Source: Monodelphis domestica
Lineage: Eukaryota; Chordata; Mammalia; Didelphimorphia; Didelphidae
Direction of reading: 5' to 3'
Assembly (NCBI RefSeq): GCF_027887165.1
Contig: NC_077227.1
Span: 75,024,305 to 75,088,304, forward strand
Length of the DNA: 64,000 bases
The notes under the pieces were generated by a model. It saw only the letters and a list, made by a program, of their open reading frames with translations. It was not told where the DNA came from and did not search any database. A program made the translations under genes and the position numbers. Below, piece after piece: positions 1 to 12,363 of this stretch (its first letter is position 1; each line of letters starts with the position of its first letter).

Positions 1-99
1 AAAAGAGTACACAAAAATTATTTGGTTGGATTTTAACATTAATATGGGTTGGTTCAATGTAAGACAAAATACAAAAATAACAGTCCATATAAATAACAA

Positions 100-760
100 A
101 AATGATATGAATGTATGATGTTAAACGTTTGTTTGATTTTTTTGTTTTTAAATAAAATCCAGTATTTGTTTCTTTTAAAAGCAACCAAAAGCTTAGGAAT
201 AAATGGATATTTCCTAAACATGGTAAGTACTCTTTCTCTAAAGCCAAGAGCCAACATTAACAGAAATGGAGAAAAACTAGAGGCTTTTTTCAATAAGATC
301 AGGAATAAAGTTAAGATGTCCATTATCACTATTATTATTTGATATAGTTCTAATAAGGCTAGCTATAGCAACATAAACAACAACAAAAAAAAATAAACTG
401 AGAATTAGCAAAGTAAGTGAATACACAAGACCACCATTTTTTGCAGATGAAATGATGTTCAAATTAGCTAATTACCAAAGAATAGAAAATATTTACATGT
501 GAATCATACATTTTTGTATATTGCCAACAAACTCTGGTAGGAAAAGGTAGAGACAGAGAAATTTTATTCAAAATAACTATTAAATTTATAAAACATTTGA
601 GAATTTACCTCTTAAGATATAAATAGGAATTATGTGAATACTATTACAAAAAAGTATTGTAGAAATAAATGACAGACCTAAATAAATATTAATTTTTATG
701 GATAGATCATGATGAAATATCAAAAATGACAATGCTATCTAATTAAATTTGCTTATCAAG
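100..760 (+). mobile_element. Degraded L1 ORF2 relic (reverse transcriptase region)
   Basis: A frame at 115-342 reads like a decayed L1 reverse-transcriptase segment: an SxxLKP-type stretch, then NGEKLEAFF near 266-290. A decayed active-site context (FADEMM, in place of the usual ADD core) follows near 440-455, and an L1-like 'aaaaatgacaatgctatct' stretch near 722-741. The frame is interrupted by stops, so it is non-functional. Both ends are approximate. Confidence 0.6.
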
Positions 761-2050
761 TGACATACTAAGCAGATTACCAAAGGCTATACAGACTCCC
801 TGAAGGGGAAAAAACAGTAGAGAGCATGTAACAAGTAAAATGGGAAGACATCTTGAATGACTGTGGTTTTTATGGAAGGAATAGCCAAGAGAAAAATCAA
901 GCAGTAAAAATTCAGCTGGGACAACAGAGAAACTGAAGCTGTCACAGATCAAAAATAATGTGAAGGAGGCTGGAGACAGGAAATTCAGAACATTTATTTT
1001 GAAGTCCTGTTTTTTAAAAAAATGATCTCTTTATCTCTAGCTTTTGATTCTGTCACCCCAGGAGTAAGGCTTTAAAGAGCTTCCTGGGATGAAGGTGATG
1101 GTGATTCTTTTTATGATCATAAACTTTGGGGTTTCACAGGCCAAAGTCTGAGAGAAGCTCCATGACTCAGTCTCTACTGCTTGAGCTCCTACATTTGACA
1201 GCAACTCCAATTAAAACTGAAGTTTTAAGGAGAAGGCAGTTTCCTGATGTATGGCTGCCATAGTGCATCATCACTCTAAATAAATACTATACACCTCTTT
1301 TCAATAATTCCCACTATGTGCTATGTGTACTGGGTATTCAAAAACAAAAGTAAGATTATATTCAATATAGATTCCATAGAGCTAATTTTCAGGATTAGGG
1401 AAGTCAACAAAGCATTTAGAAAAATATTGATTTAAGGATGTTACTGATTGGTCCTTAACTTTGGTTCCAAGTCACTTTCAGAACAATGGCTAATGGGTTA
1501 CATTTGAGTTTTGTATTATTGCTTAATAGTGAGTAACTGAAATATTGTACATTTCATTTGTACCATAGAAATTTAGATATTAATTGGAGTAGCATGTAAA
1601 TTATAGACTTACCTATCTGATGATTTTTTTAATTTCAGAAGCCATAATATGCTTGCACCTCTGTTTCATGCATAGTAAATAAGAATAAAGTAGGGGAAAA
1701 TGTCATTGTATAAGCAGTTCTATTTATTGCATAAACAGGAATAACTTTTGCAGACCTAGACATGACTGATACATATAAATAAATATATCAGGAGCCAGTT
1801 TGGGGTTTTTTTGTTCCTAAATTACAGAATGATTAAAACAGAGAGGATTTTCCCTTACTCAGTTGTTATGGTATTAAATTACTGGTGACCAGGAGTAACT
1901 CAGTTCCTTAATTTTAATTTTTTAACTAAGTTCTTTAGAAATAGGAGCTGAAGGAGTCCCTAACTTCAAGGGACTTCAATTTACTAATCTTAATTTACTT
2001 GCCTATAAAAATAAAATGTCTTGAGGAGGCTAGGTACAGCTGAAATAATA
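761..2050. other. AT-rich stretch, nothing recognised
   Basis: No coding exon, RNA gene or confidently named repeat was seen. The frames here are short and lack family motifs. The part from 761 to about 950 could be further decayed L1. Confidence 0.5.
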
Positions 2051-2136
2051 ATGCTAGTATTCATTTATTAAACAAATAGTTAACCAATAAATTAAATACT
2101 AGTATTCATTTATTAAACAATTAACCAACAAATTAA
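2051..2136. repeat. Short tandem duplication, two units of about 45 and 41 bp
   Basis: Unit 1 (2051-2095) and unit 2 (2096-2136) share the core 'ctagtattcatttattaaac' and the ending 'aaattaa'. Unit 2 carries a small internal deletion. It lies in an AT-rich background with no coding role visible. Confidence 0.7.
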
Positions 2137-2299
2137 TTAAAATAAATAAAAAATAAATATTGAACAACTATTACATGTCTGTGTTGTGTTATGGAAGATA
2201 CAAAGATATATGAAAAGATAACCTTTAATTGGGTACTGAAAAGAAATATTATTATGATGTATAGGAAAACCTTCAGATGGTTATCTGGCTTTGTTCAGC

Positions 2300-2625
2300 A
2301 TTAGGGAATTCATACTTTAAAGAAACCATCAGTGCAATGAATGTGGGAAGCCTTCAGAAGAAAGTCCAATGCTTTTATACTGGAGAGTTCAGAAGTAGAG
2401 AGGAACTTTACAAATATAATGAATGTTGAAATCCTCAGTTGAAGTTTATACATTAATAAAAATAAGGTAACTTTTTAAAAAAAGAAACTTGATGAATTAA
2501 ATGAATATAGAAAAGCTTTCAGAGTATTTCCATTATCCTCCCCTCCCCAACCTCCCAATCAGAGTTCACACCAGAGAGAAGCTCTTTGCTTTGATTGTGA
2601 GAAAATGTTCAGAGTAACTGTCATT
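2300..2625 (+). pseudogene. C2H2 zinc-finger relic
   Basis: Near 2328-2350 a frame reads HQCNECGK, the CxxC half of a Krueppel-type finger. Near 2375-2435 the DNA resembles the H-x-R-V-H / linker / N-E-C-x-K repeat but with stops and lost His/Cys codons. Near 2562-2610 it reads RVHTREKLF followed by a D-C-E-K-x-F-R core, a decayed HTGEK linker plus finger. The 28-residue periodicity is lost between blocks and stops are present, so this is a dead fragment of a zinc-finger gene or retrocopy. The parent gene cannot be named. Confidence 0.55.
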
Positions 2626-2639
2626 AGAATGAAGCTGCT

Positions 2640-3180
2640 GAATGATATAATAAAAAGCTCATTGAATCAAATCCAAGATAAACCTGGGTTCTAGTCCCAG
2701 TTGTGTCCTTGACCAGGCACAAAATAATAACAATTTGCACTGCTCCCTTTTAGGGCAGGGAATGTATGCATCTGTGATTTAATTTTTGCTTGGAGTGGCC
2801 AAGAGAAGCAATTCTGTCACCTATTGCCAATCAGCAATTTTCTTACAACTTAATAATGTTAAAGTTGCCTGGGATCTTGAGAAGTTGCCAAGGGTCACAT
2901 GACCAGTTTGTGTCTGAAGCAGAACTTGAACCCAGGTCTTCTTCACTCTGAAGGAAACTCTCTACCCACTTACTGCACATTGTCTTTCCTATCATTAAGT
3001 GTTGACAAAGGCTTTCATCACCATGACCCTGTTGAGTAGGTAGTAAAAAAGATCACTATTCCATTTTATAGATGTTGTCTTTTAAACAACTAGTAAATTT
3101 CTGAAATGGGAAGACAGTGACACTCCTGCCTCTTGGTTTCTTCATTTGTACTAGTTGATTTCTTCCAGCTCTAAAGTCCT
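2640..3180. repeat. MIR/CORE-SINE fragments
   Basis: Positions 2675-2720 resemble a + strand MIR tRNA head (cctgggttctagtcccag then gtgtccttgacc). Positions 2858-2985 resemble a minus-strand MIR (aagggtcacatgaccag, then gaacccaggtcttc). Positions 3040-3160 look like another minus-strand fragment (ccattttatagatg). All are old and diverged. Confidence 0.5.
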
Positions 3181-3259
3181 ACAATGCAATAATGAATAAA
3201 ACTTCACTTTTGTTTTCAAGCAGCTGATTTAATCTTCTTCCACAGCTTTCTTACCTGGG

Positions 3260-3545
3260 ATATCCCTCCACCATGCTGGGCCTCTCCTCCCAATGGCAAA
3301 TTCCTCCAGTGTCTACTTGGAGTGAAGGCCTACACGGGCCAACCTTCATTCTCCTCTTGCCTTTGTTTTCGACTTTCCAGACTTCAAAACCATACACCCA
3401 TAGGGTTCTCTCCCTCTTCTCTGCTGCTCCCTTTTGTGTGTTCTTTTCCCTACAATGTAGTTACTTTAAGGCAAGGACAGTTTTTTTTGTTGTATTAATA
3501 ACTCCAGCACTTAGCACAGGGCTTATTACTTAATAAATGTTATAT
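3260..3545 (+). mobile_element. L2 LINE 3' end
   Basis: The 3' half (about 3440-3541) has the classic L2 tail: 'aaggcaaggacag', then 'cagcacttagcacagg' and 'cttaataaatgtt'. The upstream part (CT-rich, 3260-3440) fits the L2 ORF2 end but is diverged. Confidence 0.65.
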
Positions 3546-3639
3546 CTTTCCAGTCCATTTCCCCTTAAAAAGGAAGAAAAAATAAAACCTTTGTAGAAAA
3601 TATTTGTAAATAAAAAAAATTCTTGCACTGGCCATGTCT

Positions 3640-3915
3640 GAAGAATATATGTCTCATTCTGCACCTTGAGTCTATCACCTTTCAAGTCCTAACTAAAACC
3701 CCACCTTCTATATGAAGCCTTTCCTAACCCCTCTTAATTCTAGTGCCCTTTGTTATCTTTTCCATATATACATATAAAATCTTGCTTTATATATATTTGC
3801 TTGTTGACTCTCCCATTAGATTGTGAACTCCTTGATGGAGGGACTGACTTTACCTCTTTTTGTATTCCTGACACTTACCACAGTGCCTGGCATAAATGCT
3901 TATTGACTGGCTTTC
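3640..3915 (+). mobile_element. L2 LINE 3' end
   Basis: The sequence runs from a 'gaagcctttcctaacccctc' block to 'ttgtgaactccttgatggag' and 'cacagtgcctggcataaatg', which is the L2 3' terminal pattern. The frame at 3750-4154 crosses it and is not a gene. Confidence 0.75.
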
Positions 3916-5400
3916 AGAAGGTATATAATAAGTTTTATCATCATCAGTCCTCTGGTATCCTTGCATCTATCAGAATTCTTACTATTTCAAAGTTACTTGA
4001 TTTTACAGCATTGTTATTACATAAACTGTTCTGGTTCTGCTCTCTTGATTTTGTGTCAGCTCATACAAGTCTTCCCAGCCAAGGAAGAACTTATACTATG
4101 TTAGGTACCTGTTGGACAGAGATTTCTCAAACAATGGCATATTGTGTGTACTAAACAGTTTTGTTTTGTTTTTTATCAATTGGGATAGGCATCTAGTCAT
4201 TTATAATACTCTTCAGAGTGTCAATAACTTACAAATGACCTTTCTGGAAGAAAATCAATTTTGAAAGCTATGAATCGCCTGTATTTGAAAATACAGAAAT
4301 GCTTACCATTGCATTACTAAGTTAATGCATGGCTGGTACAAAGTTTACATTCATAATTGCTAACCTTACACTTGGTCAAAAGTGAATGATTACAGCAAAT
4401 GAGAAAGTTTAGGATGAAGCACAGTGAGTCCTCTAGCACAATTAGTACTCTATCATGATATGAATCTTTAGCAAACAACTTTCATGAAATTGATGTTTCT
4501 CTTTTCACCATGGGTGATCAGAACTTTGTTCCTTTTTAGAAAGTTTATGCAATAGGTAGGGAGGAACCTTGAAGTCTCAGAAAGTAAGGTTAAAGCATGC
4601 AGATGACTATCTTCCCTTTATCTGAATGGCATGAATTAAGCTCATAGGTTACTTTATTGCAACTTGATCTATTAAGCAGTGCCAACTATTTGGAATCCTC
4701 AGAGCACATAAAACAGGAGTTTGCTTATAACAGATTCTCAATAATCACGTAATAAATTTTCCTTTAAACAATCAAGCTTTCTTTTCACCATTTGGGATGG
4801 AAAAAATAAAAACTGTAATCTTTCTAAAACCAACTGCATGCTTCCCTTTAAAGATATATAAGGAGCATTTGCCTTGGGTCAATGACTTGAGATACTTCTC
4901 TTTTTCAATAAAGCATCATATTTTTTAAAAAAGGTATATAAGACAAACCAAGAATCCCATGATAGGACATATATCATGAAGGAGCTATCTCAAAGACAGA
5001 AAGAAAGGAAACATGTGGGTACCAATCTCTTTGGGGATGGCTGAAAAATTGTAGCATAGGAATTTAGTGCATCGTTGTGGCCTAAAAAATTATATATGAA
5101 AATATTAAATCAGACCTTGTTAAAATTGAACCTTGGAGAGAACAGAGAGCCACTGAACCATGTTGAATAGGGGGGTAGAATGGCCAGAACTAAGCTTTAA
5201 GAAGATCATTTTTATGAAGGATAGACTGGAGCGGGAAGAAATTAGAGACAGGGAAGTCAAACAAAAGGTTGGTGTTGAGAGCCTACACCAGTGTAGTGAT
5301 AGGGTCAGAGGAGAGAAAGGAGCACCATATGAAAGATACCGCAAAGATAGAATCAAAAGACTTGGCAAGAGACTGGATATGGGGGTATGTGTGTAAAAGA
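3916..5400. other. AT-rich stretch, nothing recognised
   Basis: No exon, RNA gene or confident repeat was recognised on either strand. Open frames are short and overlap on opposite strands. Confidence 0.45.
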
Positions 5401-5404
5401 GAGT

Positions 5405-5630
5405 GTGGGAGCTAGTAGTATGGTAGATAAAGAGCTGAGTCAGGAGTCAGGAAAGCATGAATTCAAATCTGTATTCAGATACTTATGAGCTCTGTGACCC
5501 ATGGCAAGTCACTTAAATCTTTGTTTACCCCGCTTTCCAGGGTTGTAGTTTGAATAGAGTAAGATATTTGTAAAGCATTCTGCAAACATTAAAGCACTTT
5601 GTAATTAACAGTTATTGTTAGAATACCTAG
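5405..5630 (+). mobile_element. CORE-SINE (MIR/THER-like)
   Basis: The head reads 'agtatggtagataaagagctg', then a B-box-like 'gaattcaaatctg' and the core 'tgtgacccatggcaagtcac'. The 3' part 'aagcattctgcaaacattaaagcacttt' fits the CORE-SINE tail. It is old and diverged. Confidence 0.65.
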
Positions 5631-8200
5631 ACTATAGGCCTGGGTAACTGGGTAGATACTGGAACCCTCAATAATAATAGGGAAGATGGGAAGTAGGAAG
5701 AGTTTGTAAGGGGGAAAGATGAGTTAAATTTTGGACATGCTGGGTTTAAGATATCTCTTGGACATCCAGTTTGAGATGACTAGTAGTCAGTTGGAGACAG
5801 ACATTGTTGGACAAAAAACAGATAAAGAGAACTGAGAATTAATGAAAATTTATGAGATTACCAAGCAAAATGGGACAGAGGGAAGAGAAGAGAGAGGGAC
5901 AGAGCCTTGGGGGACATGTATGGAAAATAAGCCTAAAATGGATTAATGTCTAGCAAAGGAGGCTAAAGAAGGAGAAACCAGATAGGAAGAACCAGGAAGT
6001 AGAAATCAAAGAAACTAGAGAGAAAAAAAGGATTAAAGAGAAGTGGGTGATTTAACATCGTCAAAAGCTGCAGGGGGGTTGAGGTGGATGAGAAATGAGA
6101 AAAGGTCATTAGATTTGGCAACTGAAATGATTGGTAACTTTGGACAGAGAAGTTTCAGCTGAAGGATAAAGTGAGAAGCTAGTGCACAAAGTTAAGTAGC
6201 GAGTCAGAAGAAAGGAAATGGAGGCACCAATTATAAATCAACTTTCAAGGAGTTTAGCCAAAATCTTTGAAGGGGAGGTCCTAGGGGAACAGGGAAAAGA
6301 GGCATAAAGGGTGATAGCTAGAGGAAATGGACAGACTAGGTGAAGGTTTTTTGAGGATAAGAGAAACATGGAAACGTGGGCATTTCTGTAGGCAAGCCAG
6401 TGGACAGGGAGAGACTGAAGGTTAAGTGAGGGAGTGGATATGATAGAGGGGTCAATGATGGGATTGAATGGGAACATTTATGTATGTAAGCCCTGGCAAG
6501 GAGAAAGGTCACTTATTCATGTAAGATAACAGTAAAGGTAAAGATAGAAGAGGAGCACATCTGATCCATGAAGAAGAGGAAAAGTGGGAGTTCTAAGCAA
6601 AAGATTTCAATGTTTTCAGAGAAATATGTGGCAAGGTTCTCAGCTGAGAGGATGGGAAGGGGAAACCATGAGAAGTTTGAGATCTAGAAGATCTAGAAGA
6701 AACTCTGTACTGAGCTGGATAATAAATCAGTTAAGGAGGATTGTCTTTCAACAACAGTATCCAGTTGAGATTATGTGATATAAATTTGTAGAGAACACAG
6801 TTAACATGATTTCATGATTTCCAGCTTCATTCAGCAGCATGTGAATAAAGGCAAAGGTATCAATTAGATGATGGGAATAATATGAGGCTGGGGCTTGGCA
6901 AGGCAAGATATGGGGACAAGGGTCTGAAGAAAAGATGATTGTAAGGTTGAACTGATTCATAAAGACATCCAGATGGAAAAAGGAGAACAGTGTAGCTAGT
7001 GCTGATGGCCTGAGAAAAAACTGAGAGATAGATGGATTCTCCAGTCACAATGAGGATGAAAAGCAGGGTTTGGATTTGTAAATTATTAGGAATGATGGAA
7101 TGATATAAGACCACAATTAAAAGAATTTCAAAGTTCATGAAAATGAAATTGGAACATTTGTGGGTGATGGCAAAAGCAGGATAGGATCTCTGGGTAGTTG
7201 AGGTGGGATAGAGGTCACAGAAATGAGTAAACTGAGGAAACATGAAGTTAGGGTTTTTAAAGAGGCATTAATATATATGGTAAAGCCCCCCTAGGTTGGA
7301 ATTGGGGAGATGAGAAAGACTGTGACCTATGTATTAAATTCAGTGAGGAAGGGTGGAGTGTCCTAAAAGTCTAAGGATAATAGATACAAGAATCTTGATT
7401 ATGTGATACAAATGGATTGAAGGAATCTCAAAGGAGGAGAGGTTAATGAGTGATGGCAGTAAAAGAAGAGCCTCTAGTGGCTATGGATAGATAGAAGCAT
7501 TCTGACACCTTCACTACTACCAGTGATTCGGTGCAGGGGTGAAAGTGCTGGGAAAGAATGGACAGCAAAAGGGGACCAGGTCTCATTGAGTGCAAGATGC
7601 TAGGAGTAAGAAAGGAAAAGAACAAGAATTAAGATGAGAATAAGTGGACTGTCTTCTATGGAACAGGAGAGCATGGTGGAAGGGGCAGATAGATCCTGAA
7701 TGCACACTAGTAGTCAGGTGAAGGAGGATGGGTAGGGAGGCCAGAGAACTGGATTTGGACAGTGACGGCCAGAAGTTCTGAATTGGGATGAGGAGCTTTG
7801 ACAGGGCAGCAGGATGACAATCACTTAGGAACCTGTTTAGGCAATTTCTCATTGTCATTAGCAGCCAAACTGTGTTGATATGGCACAGGCCAGAGGGTGA
7901 GCCTGAGACTGCACTTTTTCCCAATATAGAACTCATCAATTATTAAGTCTCTCTGTCTCTGGGTGGAGTCATTTGGGGCTCAGGCAATTGTGTGTGTAGG
8001 TCTTAAATTGGAAAGGTGTGAGGGTTGAGGAGGGAGTGCAATCTACCATTTGCAAATTAGTGTGGATTTGTAGCAGTGATAAGGGAATAGTAAGCTTAAC
8101 TAACTGGTAGTGACAAAGGAATGTGCCATAACAAGGAATAGGAGAAATTTTTGGGGGAAAAACCCACAAATAAACAAACATGTTATAGAGTGAAGAAGTA
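5630..8200. repeat. Long purine-rich ancient repeat, family not assigned
   Basis: About 2.5 kb rich in G and A on the + strand. Landmarks near 5900-6140 ('agccttgggggacatg', 'aaaagctgcagggggg', 'gatttggcaactgaa') match a pattern I have seen in many mammalian genomes, but I cannot name the family with confidence. Similar blocks occur near 24.8-25.6 kb, 58.4-58.8 kb and 61.8-62.3 kb. The minus-strand open frames here (for example 6860-7243 and 7583-7939) are chance frames from the purine bias. Confidence 0.4.
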
Positions 8201-8683
8201 GAGCCAAAAGAAAAATATACACAATGATTTCACCTGGCCTTCCCCCTTTTCAATTCAAACCTATGATTTCATTAGTACAGGGTACAGAACTTTTCATGCC
8301 CATCAAATTCAGTTATTTTGGCAGTGGTTTTGCTTAGCTGTTTTTCTGTTACAAGGGGAAGGGTAGACTGGGAGGTGGCTGTTGTAAAAAACTTTTTTTT
8401 TAAAGAATATACACAATAGAATTAAATCTTTCCTTGGTGACTGAGAAATAGCAGTCATTTTACAATATTATATTACACCAATATTCACAGAATCTATTTA
8501 GAGGAATAGAACTATTTGATTCTAACACTAAACGGTCCCAGAAAACTGTGGTTTGTTTAAGTTCCATCTTCTTTCTTGCTGTCAATTTTTATTTCTGGAT
8601 GTTATCAAAGTACTTATGATGTAGCTGACTCTTAATCTGTTGCCTCTAAAACCCAGAAAATGTATCTTGTTAAAATTGAATTT
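8201..8683. other. Nothing recognised
   Basis: AT-rich DNA with no exon, RNA gene or named repeat that I can support. Confidence 0.45.
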
Positions 8684-8698
8684 AAAAGTAAATAGATT
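8684..8698. repeat. Left target-site duplication of the SINE
   Basis: AAAAGTAAATAGATT here pairs with AAAAGTAATTAGATT at 10291-10305, one mismatch in 15. It brackets the SINE plus the L1 nested in its tail. Confidence 0.85.
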
Positions 8699-8873
8699 GG
8701 AGCAGCTAGGTAGCACAGTAGTGCCAGGCCTGGCCTCAGGAGGTCTTATATTCAAATCTGACCTCAGAGGCTTCCTAATTGTATCACCTTGGGCAAGTCA
8801 TTTAATCTCATTTGTCTAGCTTTTTATTGCTCTTCTCTTTTAAAACTGATAGTAAGGCAGAAAGTAAGGGTTT
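8699..8873 (+). mobile_element. Marsupial tRNA-derived SINE, split by an L1
   Basis: The body starts 'ggagcagctaggtagcacag' and has the CORE-like 'ttgggcaagtcatttaa'. It ends in 'aaagtaagggttt', where an L1 has inserted. Its last bases continue at 10287-10290 after the L1. The SINE has its own 15-bp duplication (8684-8698 and 10291-10305). Confidence 0.85.
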
Positions 8874-10273
8874 ACCAAAGATCCCAGCTTGTGGGACAAA
8901 AATCCACTAGTTGACAATAACTGATGGGAAAATTGAAAAACAGTATGGGAGAGATTAGGTTTAGATTAACATCTCATACCCTACACCAAAATAAACTCAG
9001 AATGAGTGAATGATCTGAATGTAAAGAAGGAAACTATAAGTAAATTAGGTGAATAGAAAATAGTATACCTGTCAGATCTTTGGGAGAGGAAAGATTTCAA
9101 GGCTAAAAAAGTGTTAGAAAAAATTACAAAATGTAAAATAAATAATTTTGATTAAATTAAATTAAAAAGGGTTTGTACAAACAAAACCAATACAACCAAA
9201 ATTAGAAGGGAAGCAACAAATTGGGGGAAAAAAATCTTTATAACAAAAACCTCTAACAAAGGTCAAATTACTCAAACATATAAGCTGCTAAATCAATTGT
9301 ACTAAAATTCAAGCCATTCCCCAATTAAAAAATGAATGGGCAAGGGATATGAATAGGCAATTTTCAGATAAAGAAATCAAAACGATCAATAAGCACATGA
9401 TAAAGTGTTCCAAATCTCTTATAATTAGAGAAATGCAAATCAAAACAACTCTGAGGTATCATCTCACACCTAGCAGATTGGCTAACATGACAGCAAAGGA
9501 AAGTAATAAATGTTGGAGGGGACATGGCAAAATAGGGACATTAATGCATTGTTGGTGAAGTTGTGAATATATTCAACCATTCTGGATGGCAATTTGGAAC
9601 TATGCCCAAAGGGCTTTAAAAGACTTCCTGCCCTTTGACCCAGCCATACCACTGCTGGGTTTATACCCAAAGAGAAAATAAGGAAAAAGACTTGTGCAAA
9701 AATATTTATAGCCACACTGTTTGTGGTGGTAAAAAATTGGAAAATGAGGGGATGCCCTTCAATTGGGGAATGGCTAAACAAATTGTGGTATCTGTTGGTG
9801 GTGGAATACTATTGTGCTCAAAGGAATAATGAACTGGAGGAATTCCATGTGAACTGGAACAACCTCCATGAAGTGATGCAGAGTGAAAGGAACAGAACCA
9901 GGAGAACCTTATACACAGAAGACTGATACATTGTGGCACAATTAAACAGAATGGACTTCTCTACTAGCAGCAAAGCAATGGTCCAGGAAAATTCTGAGGG
10001 ACTTAGGAGAACACTATCCATATCCAGAGAAAGAAATGCGGGAGAAGAAACACAGAAGAATGGGTCAGTGGGGATATGATTGGGGATATATATTCTAAAT
10101 GATCACCCTAGTGCAAATATCAATAGTATGGAAATGAGTCAATGACACATGTAAAAACCAGTGGAATTGTGCTTTGGCTATGGGAGGGGGGTGGGAAGAG
10201 GGGAGGGAAAGAACATGAATCATGTAATCATAGGAAAATTTTTCTTAAGTAATCAATAAAATTAAATTTTAAA
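8874..10273 (+). mobile_element. 5'-truncated L1 (ORF2 end plus 3' UTR)
   Basis: The element carries the C-terminal part of L1 ORF2 in broken frames (9349-9558 and 9635-9926), including the Y-H-L-T-P, W-Y-L..V..Y-Y-C-A and R-T-L-Y-T-E blocks. A 3' UTR follows with 'gggaggggggtgggaagagg' near 10180 and an A-rich tail near 10255-10275. A perfect 13-bp duplication AAAGTAAGGGTTT flanks it (8861-8873 and 10274-10286). It entered the tail of an existing SINE, so the insertion order is visible. Confidence 0.9.
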
Positions 10274-10305
10274 AAAGTAAGGGTTTTAAAAAAAGTAATT
10301 AGATT

Positions 10306-10738
10306 CTGAAGCAAGGGCATAAAATATTTCCTGTGAGTAAAGTGATGAATTTTTGGGTATAACTTCAATGTAACTATTTTGGCTGCTCAGAGGAATTTTT
10401 TTTAATTAAAGAAAAAAAATTTTTTAAATAAAAAAATCCCAGGAAAATTAAGAGACTAAATGAGATGAACTCTAAGGTTACTTTCTAGATCTAAGGTTCT
10501 ATGATCTTGGTCATGTGACTGACTACCTGATAGTGAAGGTCTGAAGAAATAGGATATTGCCATAAAATATTGACAAAATATGAACATAAGAACACATTTA
10601 GGCATTCAACATTCCTTATAATGTTTGAATGAAGGAATAAGTAATAAGCTTCACACAAAACTAAGAGGGATGGCTAATATAATCAGATAACAGATCCTAG
10701 GATTGTAAAGATAATTTTAGTGTTTTGACTTGAAAATC
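10306..10738. other. AT-rich stretch, nothing firm
   Basis: A short 'actttctagatctaaggttctatgatc' block near 10480-10505 looks like the tail of an old LINE or SINE. Nothing else is recognised. Confidence 0.4.
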
Positions 10739-10840
10739 TTATAATAATTGGTCGCCAGGGATGATTCCCAAATAATAAAACACCCAAGTCAACTAGGAAT
10801 CATGGAGATTTAATTAATATAGAGAGAAGGAATTAAGGAA

Positions 10841-10915
<75 letters not shown>

Positions 10916-11590
10916 TGAGAATTAATTTAAACTGCTCTGGCTCAGGGTGAGCCAGGCAGTAGTTAAAGGCCTTGACAAAGTTGCCTTCCTGAGTCTAAAG
11001 GAAAGGGAGTCAGTCTTATCACTCACCACGAGACCGTCTCCAAGGAAACTCCAGTCTTCCAATGAACTCAATCTCCTGAACTGAGTTCAGCCAACTGAAT
11101 TGCCTGAACTGACTTTTTTAGCCTCCTTTTAAAGAAATTTTCTCCTATGTCACCTCCCCTAAATTTTCACATTTACCAATCACAGTAGACGCTTTTTTCC
11201 AGGACTGCCCATTCTTAGTTCTCACCACTCTTTAGTTCTCACCTTTTCTGGTTAGATTATATCTTCTGATATACTTCACACTTCTTTGTTAAGCTTACCT
11301 TTTGTGAGTTACTTGACCTTTTTGTGATTAATTTAACCTTTATAGGTACTTAACACCTTTTTGTATTAGATATAAAAATAGACTTAAAGTTTTAGCTTCA
11401 CTATAAGGTATGAGTTAAGTACCTTCATTGTTCAATCAGGAGTTTACAACTTTATCTTCCCCTAAAGTATGTCTAAGTATGGGTAGAGTAATGTAAAGTT
11501 TCCAAGACATTCCTGATTCTGTGTAGACCAAGTATCTCCATTGTTACAATAAGGAAATAGATAAATCAGATCTTCTAAAGTACAGTCTGA
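10739..11590 (-). mobile_element. Endogenous retrovirus LTR (minus orientation inferred)
   Basis: Two blocks are shared with the element at 15561-16205. The left-end block 'aataattggtcgccaggg' pairs with 'taataattatatttggttgccaagg'. The right-end block 'gtttccaagacattcctgattctg ... aaatcagatcttctaaagtac' pairs with the same words near 16105-16195. A long (GA)n array sits inside. Orientation is inferred from a decayed poly(A)-signal context read on the minus strand. I see no flanking gag/pol, so it may be a solo LTR. Confidence 0.6.
10845..10911. repeat. (GA)n microsatellite
   Basis: About 66 bp of pure GA dinucleotide inside the LTR. The same LTR family at 15.6-16.2 kb also has a GA array beside it. 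Confidence 0.97.
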
Positions 11591-11829
11591 GTAGTTTTTA
11601 AGATTCACAGGCTACAAAAAATAGGTTTCAGAAAAAAACAAAGACAATAAAGTCAAATCCTATAATTGGATTCAAAATCAGCTTCATAAGTACTGAATGG
11701 AGGAGGTACAGTAAATGGCAAGTTTTATGGAGAAACAACACAACACATTTAATCAATCAACAAGCCACTATGGAAGCCAGAAAAGTTACCACGATCTTAG
11801 AAGCTGAGGATTCAGAATAAGAGAGTTGA

Positions 11830-12363
11830 CTGTTATACACAATTGGTCAGGTCACATATGGAACTCTGGGTTTCCTGGAGGTCACCCAATTTTAAGGGGG
11901 CCACTTACAAGTTGGTGCATATCCAGAGGAGGACAACCACCATGATAAGAAGACTAGAAACCGTAATATAAAATTATTATCTGAAGAAACTAGAGACACT
12001 TAATCTAGACACAAGACTTAAGAGATGACATTGTAATTGTCTTCAAGATTTGAAAGGCTGCAATTTAGGAAATGGGTTAGACTTATAGTACTTTGCATTA
12101 GGGACCAAAAGCAGTAATAAATAGGTAGAATTGAAGAGAGATTTCGATTTAAGGAAAAATTTCCTAATAATTAGAATTGTCCAAAATTAGAATAGGCGGC
12201 TCTAGGAAAAATAGTGTGTACTCCATCATCAGAGGTCTTCAAGCAAAGGTTAGATGACCACTCATGAGGGTTGCAGAAAAAAGAGGCTTCTGCTCATTTA
12301 CAGGCTGAAACGGATGACCTCTGTGATATCCTTTAAACTTGAGCTTCTAAGGATTTCACTATG

